DNA from: Pseudomonadota bacterium
GTDB taxonomy: Bacteria > Pseudomonadota > Gammaproteobacteria > Burkholderiales > Burkholderiaceae_E
NCBI GenBank assembly: GCA_963204785.1
Contig: CAUJHG010000064.1
Coordinates: 62,001 to 126,000, forward strand
Reading direction: 5' to 3'
Length of the DNA stretch: 64,000 bases
Made by a program: the position numbers and the translations under genes. The notes beneath the pieces were generated by a model, which saw only the letters and a list, made by a program, of their open reading frames with translations, did not search any database and was not told the DNA's origin. Positions 41,131 through 49,266 of the stretch are shown here, piece after piece; the first letter of the stretch is position 1, and each line of letters begins with the position of its first letter.

Positions 41131-44070
41131 ATGGCCCGCCAACCCCGCAAACCCAAGACCCCGCTTGGCATCGAAGACCTCGTCCACAATGAGGCCAAGC
41201 GCAAGAACATCCCGACCGTGGAGCACCAGTCGGTGATGCAACACCACGAGCAGGCGCCGGTGAAGGTGGCCTACCCGCGCGCCAACCGGCAATGGCTGGA
41301 GGAACTGTGCGCCGTGCACGATGCCGGCAAGGCATCCACGGAATTCCAGCAGCGGCTGAACCGTGACCTGGACCCGCAGCTCATCTGGCGCGGCAAGGAT
41401 CAGCAGGACTGGTCAGACTTGGTCGTCAATGCGCCGCCGCTCTACATCCAGGAAAAGGTCAAGCCCAAGGCGCTGATCGACGACCTGCGCCGCCAGACCG
41501 AAGAACGACGCGAAGCCGCCGCGCCACAGCAGGACACGCTGGACCTGTTCGGCGACTTCAACGGCCTGCCGGAAGGTGCGGATCGCACCGAGTTCTACCA
41601 GCACGAAGGTCACTGGCAGAACCGCTTCATCCTGGGCGATTCCTTGCAGGTGATGGCCAGCCTGGCCGAGCGCGAGGGGCTGCGCGGCAAGGTGCAGTGC
41701 ATCTATTTCGATCCGCCCTACGGCATCAGATTCAACAGCAACTTCCAGTGGTCCACCACCAGCCGTGACGTGAAGGACGGCAGTGCCGAGCACATCACCC
41801 GAGAGCCGGAGCAGGTGAAGGCGTTCCGCGATACCTGGCGCGACGGAATTCATTCGTACCTGACCTATCTGCGCGACCGGCTGATGGTGGCGCGGGATTT
41901 GTTGACCGAATCCGGGTCGCTCTTCGTGCAGATTGGCGAGGAAAACGTCCATCGCGTCCGGACCGTATTGGATGAAGTTTTTGGCGATGCGAACTTCGTC
42001 AGCCAAATCAATTTCAAGACAACGGGCGGTGCGGGTTCACCGACTGGCGGAACCGAAACGCTCGCGTCAGTAAACAATTTCATTCTTTGGTATGCGAAGA
42101 ATGGTGCTGCAATCAAGTATCGGCAGCCGTATCGCTCCAAACGAGATTTGGGCGGTGGCGCTGCTGCATATAACAAACTCGATTTCTTCGACAAAGCAGA
42201 CCGCAGGTCAGCAACAGAAGAAGAACGGGGGCGCATTCCGGCTGATGCGCGACTTTACTGCGTAGATAACTTGACGAGCCAAAGCTCAGGAGGGCCGCAG
42301 TTTTTTGACGTTCCGTTCCGGGGAAGAGTTATTCCCGTTGGCAAAAGCGGCTGGAAAACAACCGTGACAGGAATGACAAGGTTGAGGCAGTCCCAACGCC
42401 TTGAGCTTGCAGGTCAAACTCTGCGTTACGTTCGCTATGTTGACGACTTTCCGGTTTATCCCTTGAACAACTCTTGGGACGACACGGTAACGGCGGGTTT
42501 CGCTTCGGATAAGTTGTACGTCGTGCAAACGAATCCGAAGGTCATCGAACGCTGCATCTTGATGGCCACCGACCCTGGCGACCTCGTCCTCGACCCCACC
42601 TGCGGCTCCGGCACCACCGCCTACGTCGCCGAGCAATGGGGCCGCCGCTGGATCACCGTCGACACCAGCCGCGTCGCGCTGGCGCTGGCCCGCGCCCGCA
42701 TCATGGGCGCGCGCTACCCGTACTACCTGCTGGCCGATTCCCGCGAAGGCCAGTTGAAGGAAGCCGAGATCACCCGCAGTGCGCCGTCCAGCCAGTCCAC
42801 CTGGGGCAACATCGCCCACGGCTTCGTCTATGAGCGCGTGCCGCACATCACCCTCAAATCCATCGCCAACAACACCGAAATCGACGTCATCTGGGACAAG
42901 TTCCAGACTGTGCTGGAGCCGCTGCGTGCCGATTTGAACCAGGCGCTTGGCAAGCAGTGGCAGGAATGGGAAATTCCGCGTGAGGCCGATGCCAACTGGA
43001 GCGAGACCGCTAAAAAACTGCATGCCGACTGGTGGCAGCAGCGCATCGCTCGGCAAAAGGAAATCGACACCTCCATCGCTGCCAAGGCCGAGTTCGAGTA
43101 CCTCTACGACAAACCCTACGAAGACAAGAAGAAAGTGCGCGTAGCCGGCCCCTTCACCGTGGAATCGCTCAGCCCGCACCGAGTGCTGGGCGTGGACGAG
43201 GAAGACGAGCTGATCGACCAGGTGGCCGAAACCCAGGCCGAATACGGCCAGGACTTCGCCAGTTTGATTCTCGCCAACCTGCGCACCGCCGGTGTGCAGC
43301 AGGCGCACAAAGCCGACAAGATCGAATTCACTTCTCTGGAACCCTGGCCAGGTGATCTGATTTGCGCTGAGGGCCGCTACCTGGAGAACGGCCAGGTCAA
43401 ACGTGCCGGTATTCTGGTCGGCCCGGAATTCGGCACCGTCACCCGAGTTGATCTGGTTGATGGTGCTCGCGAAGCAAGCGATGCCAACTTCGACGTACTC
43501 ATCGCCTGCGCCTTCAACTACGATGCACCCGCCAGTGAATTTAGCAAACTGGGCCGCATCAACGTACTCAAGGCGCGCATGAATGCTGACCTACACATGG
43601 CCGAAGACCTGAAGAACACTGGCAAGGGCAACCTGTTCGTCATCTTCGGTGAACCGGATGTGGACGTGCTGGATACCCAGGGCAGTAGCATCCGCCGATA
43701 TGACGGCAAGCGCGATGTCATTGAGGTGCCCGCTGACGGGCAGCTGGTGGTGCGCATCAACGGTGTGGATGTGTTCCACCCCAGCACAGGCGAAGTGCGC
43801 AGCGACGGCGCAGACGGCATCGCCTGCTGGTTTCTGGACACCGACTACAACGAGGAATCCTTCTTCGTTCGCCATGCCTATTTCCTCGGCGCGAACGATC
43901 CGTACAAGGCGCTGAAGACCACCCTCAAAGCCGAAATCGACCCCAACGCCTGGGCGACACTCAACAGCGATACCTCGCGCCCGTTCCCGAAGCCCAGCAC
44001 TGGCCGCTTCGCAGTGAAGGTCATCAATCATCTGGGCGATGAGGTGATGAAAGTATTCAAGGTGAGCTGA
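41131..44070 (+). CDS. Site-specific DNA methyltransferase (type III Mod-like)
   Basis: A 979-residue adenine/cytosine-N methyltransferase. Motif IV DPPY (residues 194-197, FDPPYGIRFNSNFQWST) precedes the SAM-binding motif DPTCGSGTT at about 488-496, the beta-class order found in type III Mod proteins. Roughly 290 residues between them form the target recognition region. The C-terminal 480 residues continue with helical and beta-rich parts found in large Mod-like enzymes. The segment 41930-42560 is markedly A/T-richer than the rest of the gene. No strong Shine-Dalgarno precedes ATG 41131. Together with res it should protect and restrict the same site. Confidence 0.9.
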   Translation: MARQPRKPKTPLGIEDLVHNEAKRKNIPTVEHQSVMQHHEQAPVKVAYPRANRQWLEELCAVHDAGKASTEFQQRLNRDLDPQLIWRGKDQQDWSDLVVNAPPLYIQEKVKPKALIDDLRRQTEERREAAAPQQDTLDLFGDFNGLPEGADRTEFYQHEGHWQNRFILGDSLQVMASLAEREGLRGKVQCIYFDPPYGIRFNSNFQWSTTSRDVKDGSAEHITREPEQVKAFRDTWRDGIHSYLTYLRDRLMVARDLLTESGSLFVQIGEENVHRVRTVLDEVFGDANFVSQINFKTTGGAGSPTGGTETLASVNNFILWYAKNGAAIKYRQPYRSKRDLGGGAAAYNKLDFFDKADRRSATEEERGRIPADARLYCVDNLTSQSSGGPQFFDVPFRGRVIPVGKSGWKTTVTGMTRLRQSQRLELAGQTLRYVRYVDDFPVYPLNNSWDDTVTAGFASDKLYVVQTNPKVIERCILMATDPGDLVLDPTCGSGTTAYVAEQWGRRWITVDTSRVALALARARIMGARYPYYLLADSREGQLKEAEITRSAPSSQSTWGNIAHGFVYERVPHITLKSIANNTEIDVIWDKFQTVLEPLRADLNQALGKQWQEWEIPREADANWSETAKKLHADWWQQRIARQKEIDTSIAAKAEFEYLYDKPYEDKKKVRVAGPFTVESLSPHRVLGVDEEDELIDQVAETQAEYGQDFASLILANLRTAGVQQAHKADKIEFTSLEPWPGDLICAEGRYLENGQVKRAGILVGPEFGTVTRVDLVDGAREASDANFDVLIACAFNYDAPASEFSKLGRINVLKARMNADLHMAEDLKNTGKGNLFVIFGEPDVDVLDTQGSSIRRYDGKRDVIEVPADGQLVVRINGVDVFHPSTGEVRSDGADGIACWFLDTDYNEESFFVRHAYFLGANDPYKALKTTLKAEIDPNAWATLNSDTSRPFPKPSTGRFAVKVINHLGDEVMKVFKVS
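41930..42560 (+). other. AT-rich target-recognition segment of the methyltransferase
   Basis: Within mod, base composition drops from about 42.0 to 42.56 kb, with stretches such as GTAAACAATTTCATTC, and returns sharply to high GC at about 42560 where the SAM-binding motif is encoded. The segment corresponds to about residues 267-477, between motif IV and motif I, where type III Mod enzymes hold their DNA-recognition domain. A specificity exchange by recombination is the simplest explanation. Confidence 0.65.
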
Positions 44071-44085
44071 AGGCGGGATGACCTG

Positions 44086-45636
44086 ATGCCGACGACCAGC
44101 CCAATTCAGCAGCACAGAGAATCGACGCGTGATCTGGCCCGCGCGTTAAAGCCGTCGGATGTCTATTGGTGGCTACTGGAATACGGCTACTTTCCCGAAG
44201 CCTACGTACTGCCGCCGTGCTTTCGCGTGACGAAGATGCCCGCGAAGCAAAGGCGGTACTTTGATCCGAATAAAGGCTTCAAGGGGTTGAAGGAGGCCGA
44301 GTTCGTCCGTGTGCATTTCCCGAAAACGGAACTGACCGATAGGACGTTCGGGATCATTGAGCCGAAAATTCATAACGACATTGCCTACCACATCACCCGA
44401 AACTGGAAGGCGATAGTAGATGCGATGATTCCGTCGGACAGTATCGTTTCGTCATACAGCTTTCCCATTCCAGTCAACCGGAAGAAGCCGGGGCGCATGG
44501 GTGAGCTTCGCAGCGGCAGGATGATCTACGAGTTCATCACCATGACGGACGATGCCCTGGCCACGGTGGCATACCGCTTCACACATATCGTCAAAGCCGA
44601 TATCAAGAACTTCTACCCTTCGGTCTACACACACAGCCTTGCTTGGGCGATTCATGGCAAGCGAACAATCCGATATGGTGGTAAGGGCAAAAATCGACGT
44701 GATATGAAGTTTGTCGGCAACCGGCTCGACAAGCTGTTCCAGATGGCCAACGATGGCTGCACTAACGGCCTGCCAATTGGGCCTGCGGTTTCTGACATCG
44801 TTTCCGAGATTGTGGCTTCGGCGGTAGATTGCGTGTTGAGCGCCGAATTGAAGCGCAACCACATTGAGTGCGAGGCAGTGCGATTCAAGGACGACTACCG
44901 CATCCTAGTGTCGTCCGAAGCGGATGCGAAGAAAGTTGTGAAAATCCTTCAGTCATCGCTGAAGGAATACAACCTTGAGCTTAGTGACGAAAAAACCACC
45001 GTGTCGGCATTGCCTGATGGCCTGTTCCGGCCTTGGGTGTCCCGCTATCACCTGGTGCATCCGAAGCGGAAAAACCGATTTACGTGGAAGCAGTTTAGGG
45101 AGCTTTACCTTGCCGTCGTTGAGATTGATCGTCATTACCCGAACACGGGTGTGATAGATCGCTTCCTTGCCGATATCACGACTCGCAAAGGAAAACTGAA
45201 AATCATTGTCGGCCCTTTCAATCTGGAAAAGGTTGTCAGCATGTTGCTTATGCTCGGCACGCTGAGGGTCAAGGCTTTTCCTAAGATCATGGCGATTCTC
45301 GAACAGGCGATACGCAGCGATGACGGCAATGGTCTGACGGAGCCGCTGGTCAGTCACCTTGAAGCGTACTTGCACAAGCTGTCGAGCGATGAAGCGCGCA
45401 ACAAATATCTCATATCATGGATCGGCTATTTTTTGGCGAGTAACGGCCTTCTGCAGTTGCTGAAGAAGAAGCCCAAACTCAAAGACCCGATTGCCAATTC
45501 CTCGATGACCGGAAGAGGGAGGTTGTTTGGCGATGCCCCAGATTTCAAACTGATTGAAGGTGTAAAGATGGCGGGAAAACGAGTGTCCCTGTTTAAGCAT
45601 CTGGATGTGTTCAATCCTCCCAAACATACTGAGTGA
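44086..45636 (+). CDS. Reverse transcriptase, Abi/unknown-group type
   Basis: A 516-residue RNA-directed DNA polymerase. Motif A is VKADIKNFYPSVYTHS (catalytic Asp172), followed by a GLPIGPAVSDIVSEI element (motif B). The active site is FKDD (267-270: Phe-Lys-Asp269-Asp270) in place of YxDD, a pattern seen in phage-defence RTs rather than group II introns. Downstream lies LELSDEKTTVSALP. The last 190 residues or so are helical with no maturase or endonuclease domain, similar to the helical C-termini of Abi-type RTs. It starts 15 nt after mod and overlaps the next helicase gene by 1 nt. Its base composition is lower than that of its neighbours. I cannot assign it to a numbered class. Confidence 0.85.
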   Translation: MPTTSPIQQHRESTRDLARALKPSDVYWWLLEYGYFPEAYVLPPCFRVTKMPAKQRRYFDPNKGFKGLKEAEFVRVHFPKTELTDRTFGIIEPKIHNDIAYHITRNWKAIVDAMIPSDSIVSSYSFPIPVNRKKPGRMGELRSGRMIYEFITMTDDALATVAYRFTHIVKADIKNFYPSVYTHSLAWAIHGKRTIRYGGKGKNRRDMKFVGNRLDKLFQMANDGCTNGLPIGPAVSDIVSEIVASAVDCVLSAELKRNHIECEAVRFKDDYRILVSSEADAKKVVKILQSSLKEYNLELSDEKTTVSALPDGLFRPWVSRYHLVHPKRKNRFTWKQFRELYLAVVEIDRHYPNTGVIDRFLADITTRKGKLKIIVGPFNLEKVVSMLLMLGTLRVKAFPKIMAILEQAIRSDDGNGLTEPLVSHLEAYLHKLSSDEARNKYLISWIGYFLASNGLLQLLKKKPKLKDPIANSSMTGRGRLFGDAPDFKLIEGVKMAGKRVSLFKHLDVFNPPKHTE

Positions 45637-47723
45637 TGGTTCACATGGAATTCCGCATCGCCGACACCTTTACCACCAGCCTGGCCCGCCTGAACGGCGA
45701 TGAGCAAAAGGCCGCGAAGACCACTGCCTTCGATTTGCAGATGGATCCTGCCGGCAACGGCATGAGTTTTCACAAGCTCGACAGAGCCAAAGACCCGAAC
45801 TTCTGGTCGGTGCGCGTCAGCCGCGACATTCGCCTGATCGTCCACAAGACCGCTGGCAGTCTGCTGCTCTGCTATGTCGATCACCACGACAAGGCCTATC
45901 AATGGGCCGAGCGGCGCAAGCTGGAAGTGCACCCGACCACCGGCGCAGCTCAGCTTGTCGAGGTTCGCGAGCGTGTCGAGGAGATCCTCGTTCCGAAGTA
46001 TGTCGAGGACAGCAGGCCGGCGACGCAACAGAAGCCGAAACTGTTCGCAAAATATGCCGACGCCCAACTGCTGGCCTATGGCGTGCCGCAGGATTGGCTG
46101 GCCGACGTGAAGGCGGCGGACGAAGATTCGCTGCTGGAATTGGCCGACCACCTGCCCGGTGAGGCGGCCGAAGCCTTGCTCGAACTGGCGACCGGCGGCA
46201 CGCCGGCGTTGCCGGAAGTGGCAGGCAAGGGGGCGGACCCATTCCTGCACCCGGACGCGCAACGCCGCTTCCGTGTCATGTCCGATATGGACGAGCTGGC
46301 CCGCGCGCTGGAATACCCGTGGGACAAGTGGACGGTATTCCTTCATCCGGCGCAACGCCAACTGGTCGAGCGTCATTACAACGGTGCGGCGCGTGTGTCT
46401 GGTTCGGCAGGCACGGGCAAGACCGTGGTTGCCTTGCACCGGGCTGTGCATCTGGCGCACCAGGACGAAGATGCGCGCGTTCTGCTTTCCTCGTTTTCGG
46501 ACACGTTGGCCAATGCCTTGCGCGGCAATTTGTATCGGCTGATCTGGAACACTCCCAAGCTCGGCGAACGTATCGACGTGGCCGCCATGGATGCTCTCGG
46601 CATCCGATTGTATGCGGCGGAATTCGGCAAGCCAGTATTCGCCAGCCGTGATGAAATTTCCACGCTGCTGAAGACGGCTGCCACGCAGGTCGATGGCCTG
46701 AAAGCCAACGCTGCGTTTTTGCTGTCCGAATGGGAAGACGTGGTGGACACCTGGCAAGTGGAAAGCTGGGAGGCCTACCGCGATGCCAAGCGGCTGGGTC
46801 GCAAGACGCGCCTGCCGGAAGCGCAGCGCGCCTTGTATTGGCAGGTGTTCGCCAAGGTGAAGGAGCAATTGAAGCAGGCCGGCAAGATCACTGCGGCCGA
46901 GATGTTCTCCAAGCTGGCGGAGGCCATGCCCAAGCGCAAACATCCAGTATTCGATTACATCGTGGTGGACGAGGCACAGGACATCGGCGTGCAGCAATTG
47001 CGCTTCCTTGCGGCGATCGCCGGCGACCGCGCCAATGCCCTATTTTTTGCCGGCGATCTCGGCCAGCGCATCTTCCAGACGCCGTTCTCGTGGAAAGCCC
47101 TGGGTGTGGACGTGCGCGGTCGCTCGCGCACGCTCAATATCAATTACCGCACCTCGCATCAGATTCGCTCGCAAGCCGACCGGCTTCTCGGACCCGAGGT
47201 CTCCGATGTGGACGGAAATGTCGAAAGCCGCAAGGGCACGATTTCTGTATTCAATGGGCCAGAGCCGACCATTTGCAGCTACGCCGATGTCGAGGCGGAA
47301 AGCCAGGCCGTTGGCGTATGGTTGCAGCAATGCAGTGCCAGCGGTGTGCTGCCGCAGGAAATCGGCGTCTTCGTTCGATCCGAGAGCGAACTGTCGCGCG
47401 CACAGGCGGCAGTCAAGGCCGCAGGCTTGCAGGGGCACGTGCTCGGCAAGGACATGGCGACGGAAGAGGGCTTCGTCAGTATCACCACCATGCACTTGGC
47501 CAAGGGCATGGAATTCCGTGTAATTGCGGTAATGGCCTGCGACGATGAAATCATCCCTTCACAGATGCGCATCGACACTGCTGCTGACGAGGCCGAACTG
47601 ACCGAAATCTATAACACCGAACGCCAGTTGCTGTACGTGGCTTGCACCCGTGCCCGCGACCAACTGCATGTGTCAGCAGTGAAACCTGAGTCGGAATTTC
47701 TGGAGGACTTACTGCAGAAGTAG
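45636..47723 (+). CDS. UvrD/Rep-like helicase with RelE/ParE-like N-terminal domain
   Basis: A 695-residue SF1 helicase. I choose ATG 45636 (TGATG with the RT stop); ATG 45645 is possible. Residues 1-90 resemble a RelE/ParE toxin fold: FHKLDRAKDPNFWSVRVSRD, then IRLIVHKTAGSLLLCYVDHH. The helicase follows with Walker A SGSAGTGKT (about 255-263), DEAQD (445-449), QRIFQTPFSW, the NYRTSHQIR motif and the C-terminal TMHLAKGMEFRVIAVMAC and YVACTRARDQLHV. All ATPase motifs are intact. Whether the toxin-like part is catalytic or only structural is not known. It is translationally coupled to the reverse transcriptase. Confidence 0.88.
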   Translation: MVHMEFRIADTFTTSLARLNGDEQKAAKTTAFDLQMDPAGNGMSFHKLDRAKDPNFWSVRVSRDIRLIVHKTAGSLLLCYVDHHDKAYQWAERRKLEVHPTTGAAQLVEVRERVEEILVPKYVEDSRPATQQKPKLFAKYADAQLLAYGVPQDWLADVKAADEDSLLELADHLPGEAAEALLELATGGTPALPEVAGKGADPFLHPDAQRRFRVMSDMDELARALEYPWDKWTVFLHPAQRQLVERHYNGAARVSGSAGTGKTVVALHRAVHLAHQDEDARVLLSSFSDTLANALRGNLYRLIWNTPKLGERIDVAAMDALGIRLYAAEFGKPVFASRDEISTLLKTAATQVDGLKANAAFLLSEWEDVVDTWQVESWEAYRDAKRLGRKTRLPEAQRALYWQVFAKVKEQLKQAGKITAAEMFSKLAEAMPKRKHPVFDYIVVDEAQDIGVQQLRFLAAIAGDRANALFFAGDLGQRIFQTPFSWKALGVDVRGRSRTLNINYRTSHQIRSQADRLLGPEVSDVDGNVESRKGTISVFNGPEPTICSYADVEAESQAVGVWLQQCSASGVLPQEIGVFVRSESELSRAQAAVKAAGLQGHVLGKDMATEEGFVSITTMHLAKGMEFRVIAVMACDDEIIPSQMRIDTAADEAELTEIYNTERQLLYVACTRARDQLHVSAVKPESEFLEDLLQK

Positions 47724-47749
47724 CCCCACGCGTCTTGGATGAGTCTGGT

Positions 47750-47829
47750 GGTGACAGCGTGCCTTGGCTGTATCGCCCCAGGTATTTGCGCAGCGTGTGA
47801 CTTAGCTTCCCAGATAGACCGCTGTCACC
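47750..47829. repeat. 10-bp inverted repeat at the junction of helicase and recombinase genes
   Basis: GGTGACAGCG (47750-47759) and CGCTGTCACC (47820-47829) are perfect complements. They lie at the convergent ends of the helicase and recombinase genes, the second arm inside the last codons of the recombinase. The loop is too long (60 nt) for a standard terminator. Possibly a recombination or binding site. Confidence 0.35.
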
Positions 47830-48665
47830 TTCACCCGCTCGTGCCCAAGTTCACGACTGATCTGCTGCCGGACTTGTTGGTCGGCCAGGCGTTGTGATAG
47901 GCCGAGTTGAGCCGTGTCAGGTCCGCCTGCTGCTGGTGACTTCCACCCCGTCAATGCTTCATATCGCATCTGTGCATACCGATGCCGCAGGCCATGCATA
48001 TTGCTCAGGCCCGCAGCCTTGCACTGCCCATCGTAGACGTGCCGTTGCTGGATGTAGGTCTTGTTTGCCGGGATCAATGCCCCTGCGCCCGCCAGACGGT
48101 GTGCAGCCTGGAGCGCGTCGCGTTGCTGTGTTGTTGTGATGGGCACAGTTCGCTCCCGGCCGCCCTTGGTCCACGATCCCTTGAGGGCGATGTGATCGCC
48201 CCGATCTGCGTAAATGGGCTGGAACTTGATCGCTTCCTCCCGACGTAATCCGAAGGCGGCCTGTAGCTGAAGGCTCATGCGCACGTGGACATCGGTAATC
48301 TGTTCAAGACCTGTGCCCAGTTCTTGGGCCTTGCTGATGTTGGTCACATAGCGGCGCTCGGCCACGCCGAGTTGCGTGTTGTCCGCCGGCAAAACGCCAG
48401 CCTTGCCGATCTTCTCGGCCCACCAGCGCAGGTGAGAGAGCCGATTCTTGATGGTGCCCGACGATAAACCTTCGCCTTGCCAGCGTTCCAGTAGTGCCTG
48501 GACGTGCTTGCCCTTGAGAGACGAAGCTTTCATCTGCCGGAAACCGGCCTCGCGCAGTTGACGCGCGGCCAGCGACAGCGAACGCATCCGGTCAGCCTGC
48601 GTGTTGTGACTGCCGTCACGGTTGCGCTGGCAAAGCTGCCGCAGGGTATAGGTCAAGTCGTCCAT
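47802..48665 (-). CDS. Tyrosine recombinase of the ICE-associated integrase-domain family
   Basis: A 287-residue protein starting at ATG 48665 (MDDLTYTLRQLCQRNRDGSH). The catalytic tetrad appears complete: Arg in AAFGLRREEA, HxxR in MHGLRHRYA, His in ELGHERVKV and Tyr in TAVYLGS. An N-terminal core-binding domain (SSGTIKNRLSHLRWWAEKIG) precedes it. Such proteins occur in SPI-7/ICEclc-like elements next to replication genes. It is probably not the enzyme that placed this island, since int lies at the attL end. Confidence 0.82.
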   Translation of the reverse strand: MDDLTYTLRQLCQRNRDGSHNTQADRMRSLSLAARQLREAGFRQMKASSLKGKHVQALLERWQGEGLSSGTIKNRLSHLRWWAEKIGKAGVLPADNTQLGVAERRYVTNISKAQELGTGLEQITDVHVRMSLQLQAAFGLRREEAIKFQPIYADRGDHIALKGSWTKGGRERTVPITTTQQRDALQAAHRLAGAGALIPANKTYIQQRHVYDGQCKAAGLSNMHGLRHRYAQMRYEALTGWKSPAAGGPDTAQLGLSQRLADQQVRQQISRELGHERVKVTAVYLGS

Positions 48666-49266
48666 CTTCCGGCCTCCAAGCAAAGTGCCGTGCTGCGTTG
48701 TCCTGAAAATCAATGGTTAGTGTTGGTGCCAGCTCGCCAAGGCGAGATCCCGTTAGGGCAAGGGCATGGTGTTCAGGAGACACCAAAGCCTCGAATGAGG
48801 CGTCCGTCTTGCTCCCTGCTGGAAGCCCGGACGGAGGTACTACCAGACGAAAGTGATGCGAACGTGGACGAGTCCTCCTATGAAGTGAGTGGGATGAGAA
48901 ATGCAGCGGCAGCCCGGTGCGTTGCGCACAGGCAATTGCCGCAAAGGACAGTGCGCCAGGCGGCGCGGTAGGGATGAGTTCAAACAGACGAAGAAGGCTC
49001 CGCCCTGGGTAGGGCCGGTATGCGGTCGGAGCCTGGGCATACCTGGGGTGGTTCCGCCCTGACGGGCCAGCGCTTGCGGGAACCTGCGCTGTTGGGGTTG
49101 CCGATGTACGAAGCCCATCGGTCTTGGCGACTGCCCGGTCAGTGTAGGGCGGCCATCATCATGTCAGCCGCACGCAATAGGATTCGGTATTCGCCCGCAT
49201 TGTTGCTGGCGTGAGCGGGGGCGTCACTGCGGCGTGCAGTGACGCCCCGTTTCGCGGCAGCATTTA
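48666..49266. other. 600-bp gene-free region with three successive hairpins
   Basis: No credible protein-coding gene. Three inverted repeats follow one another: GGCTCCG/CGGAGCC (48996-49002, 49027-49033), GGTTCC/GGAACC (49050-49055, 49079-49084) and CCGATG/CATCGG (49101-49106, 49116-49121). A fourth, weaker TCCGTC/GACGGA pair lies near 48810-48840. The location beside a replication protein suggests a replication or transfer origin, or a structured RNA. Function inferred only from position. Confidence 0.5.
49218..49248. terminator. Strong 13-bp hairpin next to the island replication gene
   Basis: A perfect 13-bp stem (GGGGCGTCACTGC at 49218-49230, GCAGTGACGCCCC at 49236-49248) with a 5-nt loop. 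It lies 19 bp beyond the stop of the minus-strand replication gene. On the plus strand it is followed by GTTT; on the minus strand there is no T-run. It may end the replication-gene transcript. Confidence 0.55.

Noticed and set aside
44071-44085. Retron-type non-coding RNA upstream of the reverse transcriptase
   Set aside because: Only 15 bp separate mod from the RT and the helicase gene overlaps its end, so there is no space for an msr/msd region next to it.
48504-48971. 155-residue plus-strand frame beside the recombinase gene
   Set aside because: Its first part is antisense to the recombinase and the remainder has no recognisable domain; the region is better described by its hairpins.
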